From Planctomycetaceae bacterium (GTDB lineage: Bacteria > Planctomycetota > SZUA-567), in NCBI GenBank assembly GCA_021203245.1, contig JAJQBO010000215.1, forward strand, positions 1-60,841: a stretch of DNA of 60,841 bases, written 5' to 3'. Below the pieces are notes generated by a model that did no database searches, was not told the origin of the DNA, and saw nothing but the letters and a program-made list of their open reading frames with translations. Position 1 is the stretch's first letter. Each line of letters starts with the position of its first letter. Of the stretch, positions 60,099 through 60,841 are shown piece by piece. A program made the position numbers and the translations under genes.

Positions 60099-60719
60099 AT
60101 GAGCGCTATGAACGAAACCTATGTGGCAGAGGTTGTCTTTGCCGGAACCGCGGACAATCCCGCCCTCGACGATACGCAGGCTTATTTGCGGGCCGAGGCC
60201 GAGGTGTGGTCGCAGAACCTGGATGCGATGCGGGTTGATCCGCTCTCCCTGTACTCGTTTATGGAACTGTTGTCCACCTGCGACACCGAGTACATCGAAA
60301 CGGTGGAAGAGCACGCGTCGGCAGTCGCGCCGTCCGTCTACGCCGAGGAAGAGCGCGAGCCCACGGCCCTGGTGGATTGGGGCACGGTGGATGCCGCGCT
60401 GGGCGAATCGCAGAAAATTCTCCAGGGCGTCCAGCAGCTTCTTACAGAGACGCTGGCCGACATGGGCATCGAGAAGTACGAGGAAATCCGTGTCTTCTCC
60501 GACGCGAAGGGCAAGATGCGGCTGGTATCGGACCACGACCGCCGCGAGGAGATCGAGGCCGCCCTCAACTCTGAAGCGAACCGCCCCATCCGCGAGCTCT
60601 ACGACGCCGCCATGAGCGGCATGAACGTCGCCGGCGGCCTGGTCGGTTCATTGTCCATCCCCGAGGACGTCCTCAACCGCCTGAAGGAAAAGATCCTCAG
60701 CTTCGCCAGCGCCAGCTAG
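60099..60719 (+). CDS. Protein of unknown function downstream of the sigma-54-controlled gene
   Basis: 206 residues; the start chosen has GGAAAGGA eight bases upstream (ATGs three codons upstream and downstream are possible). It is acidic and mainly helical: LDDTQAYLRAEAEVWSQNLDA, LGESQKILQGVQQLLTETLADMG, then a short strand-like YEEIRVFSDAKGKMRLVSDH, ending ILSFASAS. No signal peptide or known motif was seen. It lies 168 bp after the previous unknown gene, separated by a small AGCGGC/GCCGCT hairpin, and may share its transcript. Confidence 0.6.
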   Translation: MSAMNETYVAEVVFAGTADNPALDDTQAYLRAEAEVWSQNLDAMRVDPLSLYSFMELLSTCDTEYIETVEEHASAVAPSVYAEEEREPTALVDWGTVDAALGESQKILQGVQQLLTETLADMGIEKYEEIRVFSDAKGKMRLVSDHDRREEIEAALNSEANRPIRELYDAAMSGMNVAGGLVGSLSIPEDVLNRLKEKILSFASAS

Positions 60720-60747
60720 GCCAAAAGCCAAAGCAAGGAATTACATC

Positions 60748-60774
60748 AGGCCGTCCTCCCCGGACGGCCTTTTC
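60748..60774 (+). terminator. Intrinsic terminator at the end of the window
   Basis: AGGCCGTCC/GGACGGCCT with a 5-nt loop, then TTTC, 28 bp after the last gene. Confidence 0.75.
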
Positions 60775-60841
60775 ATGTTTGGCCTTTTTCTATCTTATCA
60801 AATAATGACTTAGGCAATTAAAACGGATTCGAGTTGGGATA

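Overview
The window (about 61 kb, strongly GC-rich) comes from a Gram-negative, double-membraned bacterium. It carries lipid A synthesis (lpxB), an RND efflux pump, an autotransporter, an outer-membrane beta-barrel protein, a TRAP transporter, a sigma-54 response regulator and a likely sigma-54 promoter. MurA has Asp in place of the usual active-site Cys, as in Chlamydia. The SxtJ/SGNH/DUF5989/carbamoyltransferase cassette, a poly(A) polymerase and a LacI-controlled UroD-fold gene would fit the PVC group (Lentisphaerae/Verrucomicrobia), but no rRNA or ribosomal protein is present, so this placement is a guess. There are no rRNA genes, CRISPR arrays, transposases or phage genes.

Layout. 1-4.1 kb: RND efflux adaptor (cut by the window edge) and pump. 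4.1-7.2 kb: lpxB-gpsA-dam-type methylase. 7.8-9.6 kb: RibD/DHFR-like reductase and a Tat-exported DUF362 protein. 10.0-15.7 kb: a catabolic locus on the minus strand, TRAP transporter dctP-dctQ-dctM, UroD-fold methyltransferase and cupin, divergent from a LacI-type regulator with two AAAACGTTTT operators. 15.9-17.0 kb: DMT exporter and tRNA-Gly(CCC). 17.2-27.1 kb: envelope and secreted proteins, including a large transglutaminase-like protein broken by TGA, a beta-barrel, a basic exported peptide, DUF3842 and a long-repeat autotransporter broken by a frameshift. 27.2-31.1 kb (minus): RnfG-like flavoprotein, DUF3352-like protein and der. 31.3-34.8 kb: murA and a poly(A) polymerase with a long charged tail. 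35-38.9 kb: SxtJ, SGNH, DUF5989 and carbamoyltransferase (broken by TAG). 39-43.7 kb: aroK-aroB divergent from aroC, sfsA (broken by TAA) and enoyl-CoA hydratase. 44.1-49.4 kb: hydantoinase, a sigma-54 response regulator, and a histidine kinase fused to a degenerate ABC ATPase. 49.7-51.4 kb: rnc with a structured leader, and nth. 51.7-53.5 kb: chemoreceptor broken in a C7 tract. 53.6-57.0 kb: DhaL-DhaK-VOC operon divergent from glycerate kinase. 57.3-60.8 kb: asd, a small winged-helix-like protein and two unknown genes, the first behind a sigma-54 promoter.

Three things stand out. (1) The ABC-ATPase/histidine-kinase fusion at 47.5-49.4 kb keeps Walker A and the H-loop His but has Asn-Gln in place of the Walker B Asp and catalytic Glu, and has lost the Q-loop Gln and the LSGGQ signature. 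This looks like a nucleotide-binding module reused as a sensor, paired with a sigma-54 regulator. (2) Five otherwise well-preserved genes each carry one disabling change: one each of TAG, TAA and TGA, plus two frameshifts. All three nonsense codons can arise by a single GC-to-AT change. This means recent gene decay, strain-level variation or sequence error. (3) Intergenic regions are filled with at least four families of palindromic MITE/REP-like elements, several sharing a GTCACCCCGGCG core, with no transposase in the window.

All calls were made by reading the sequence and translations by eye. No database search was run. Promoters, operators and terminators are pattern matches, not measured sites.
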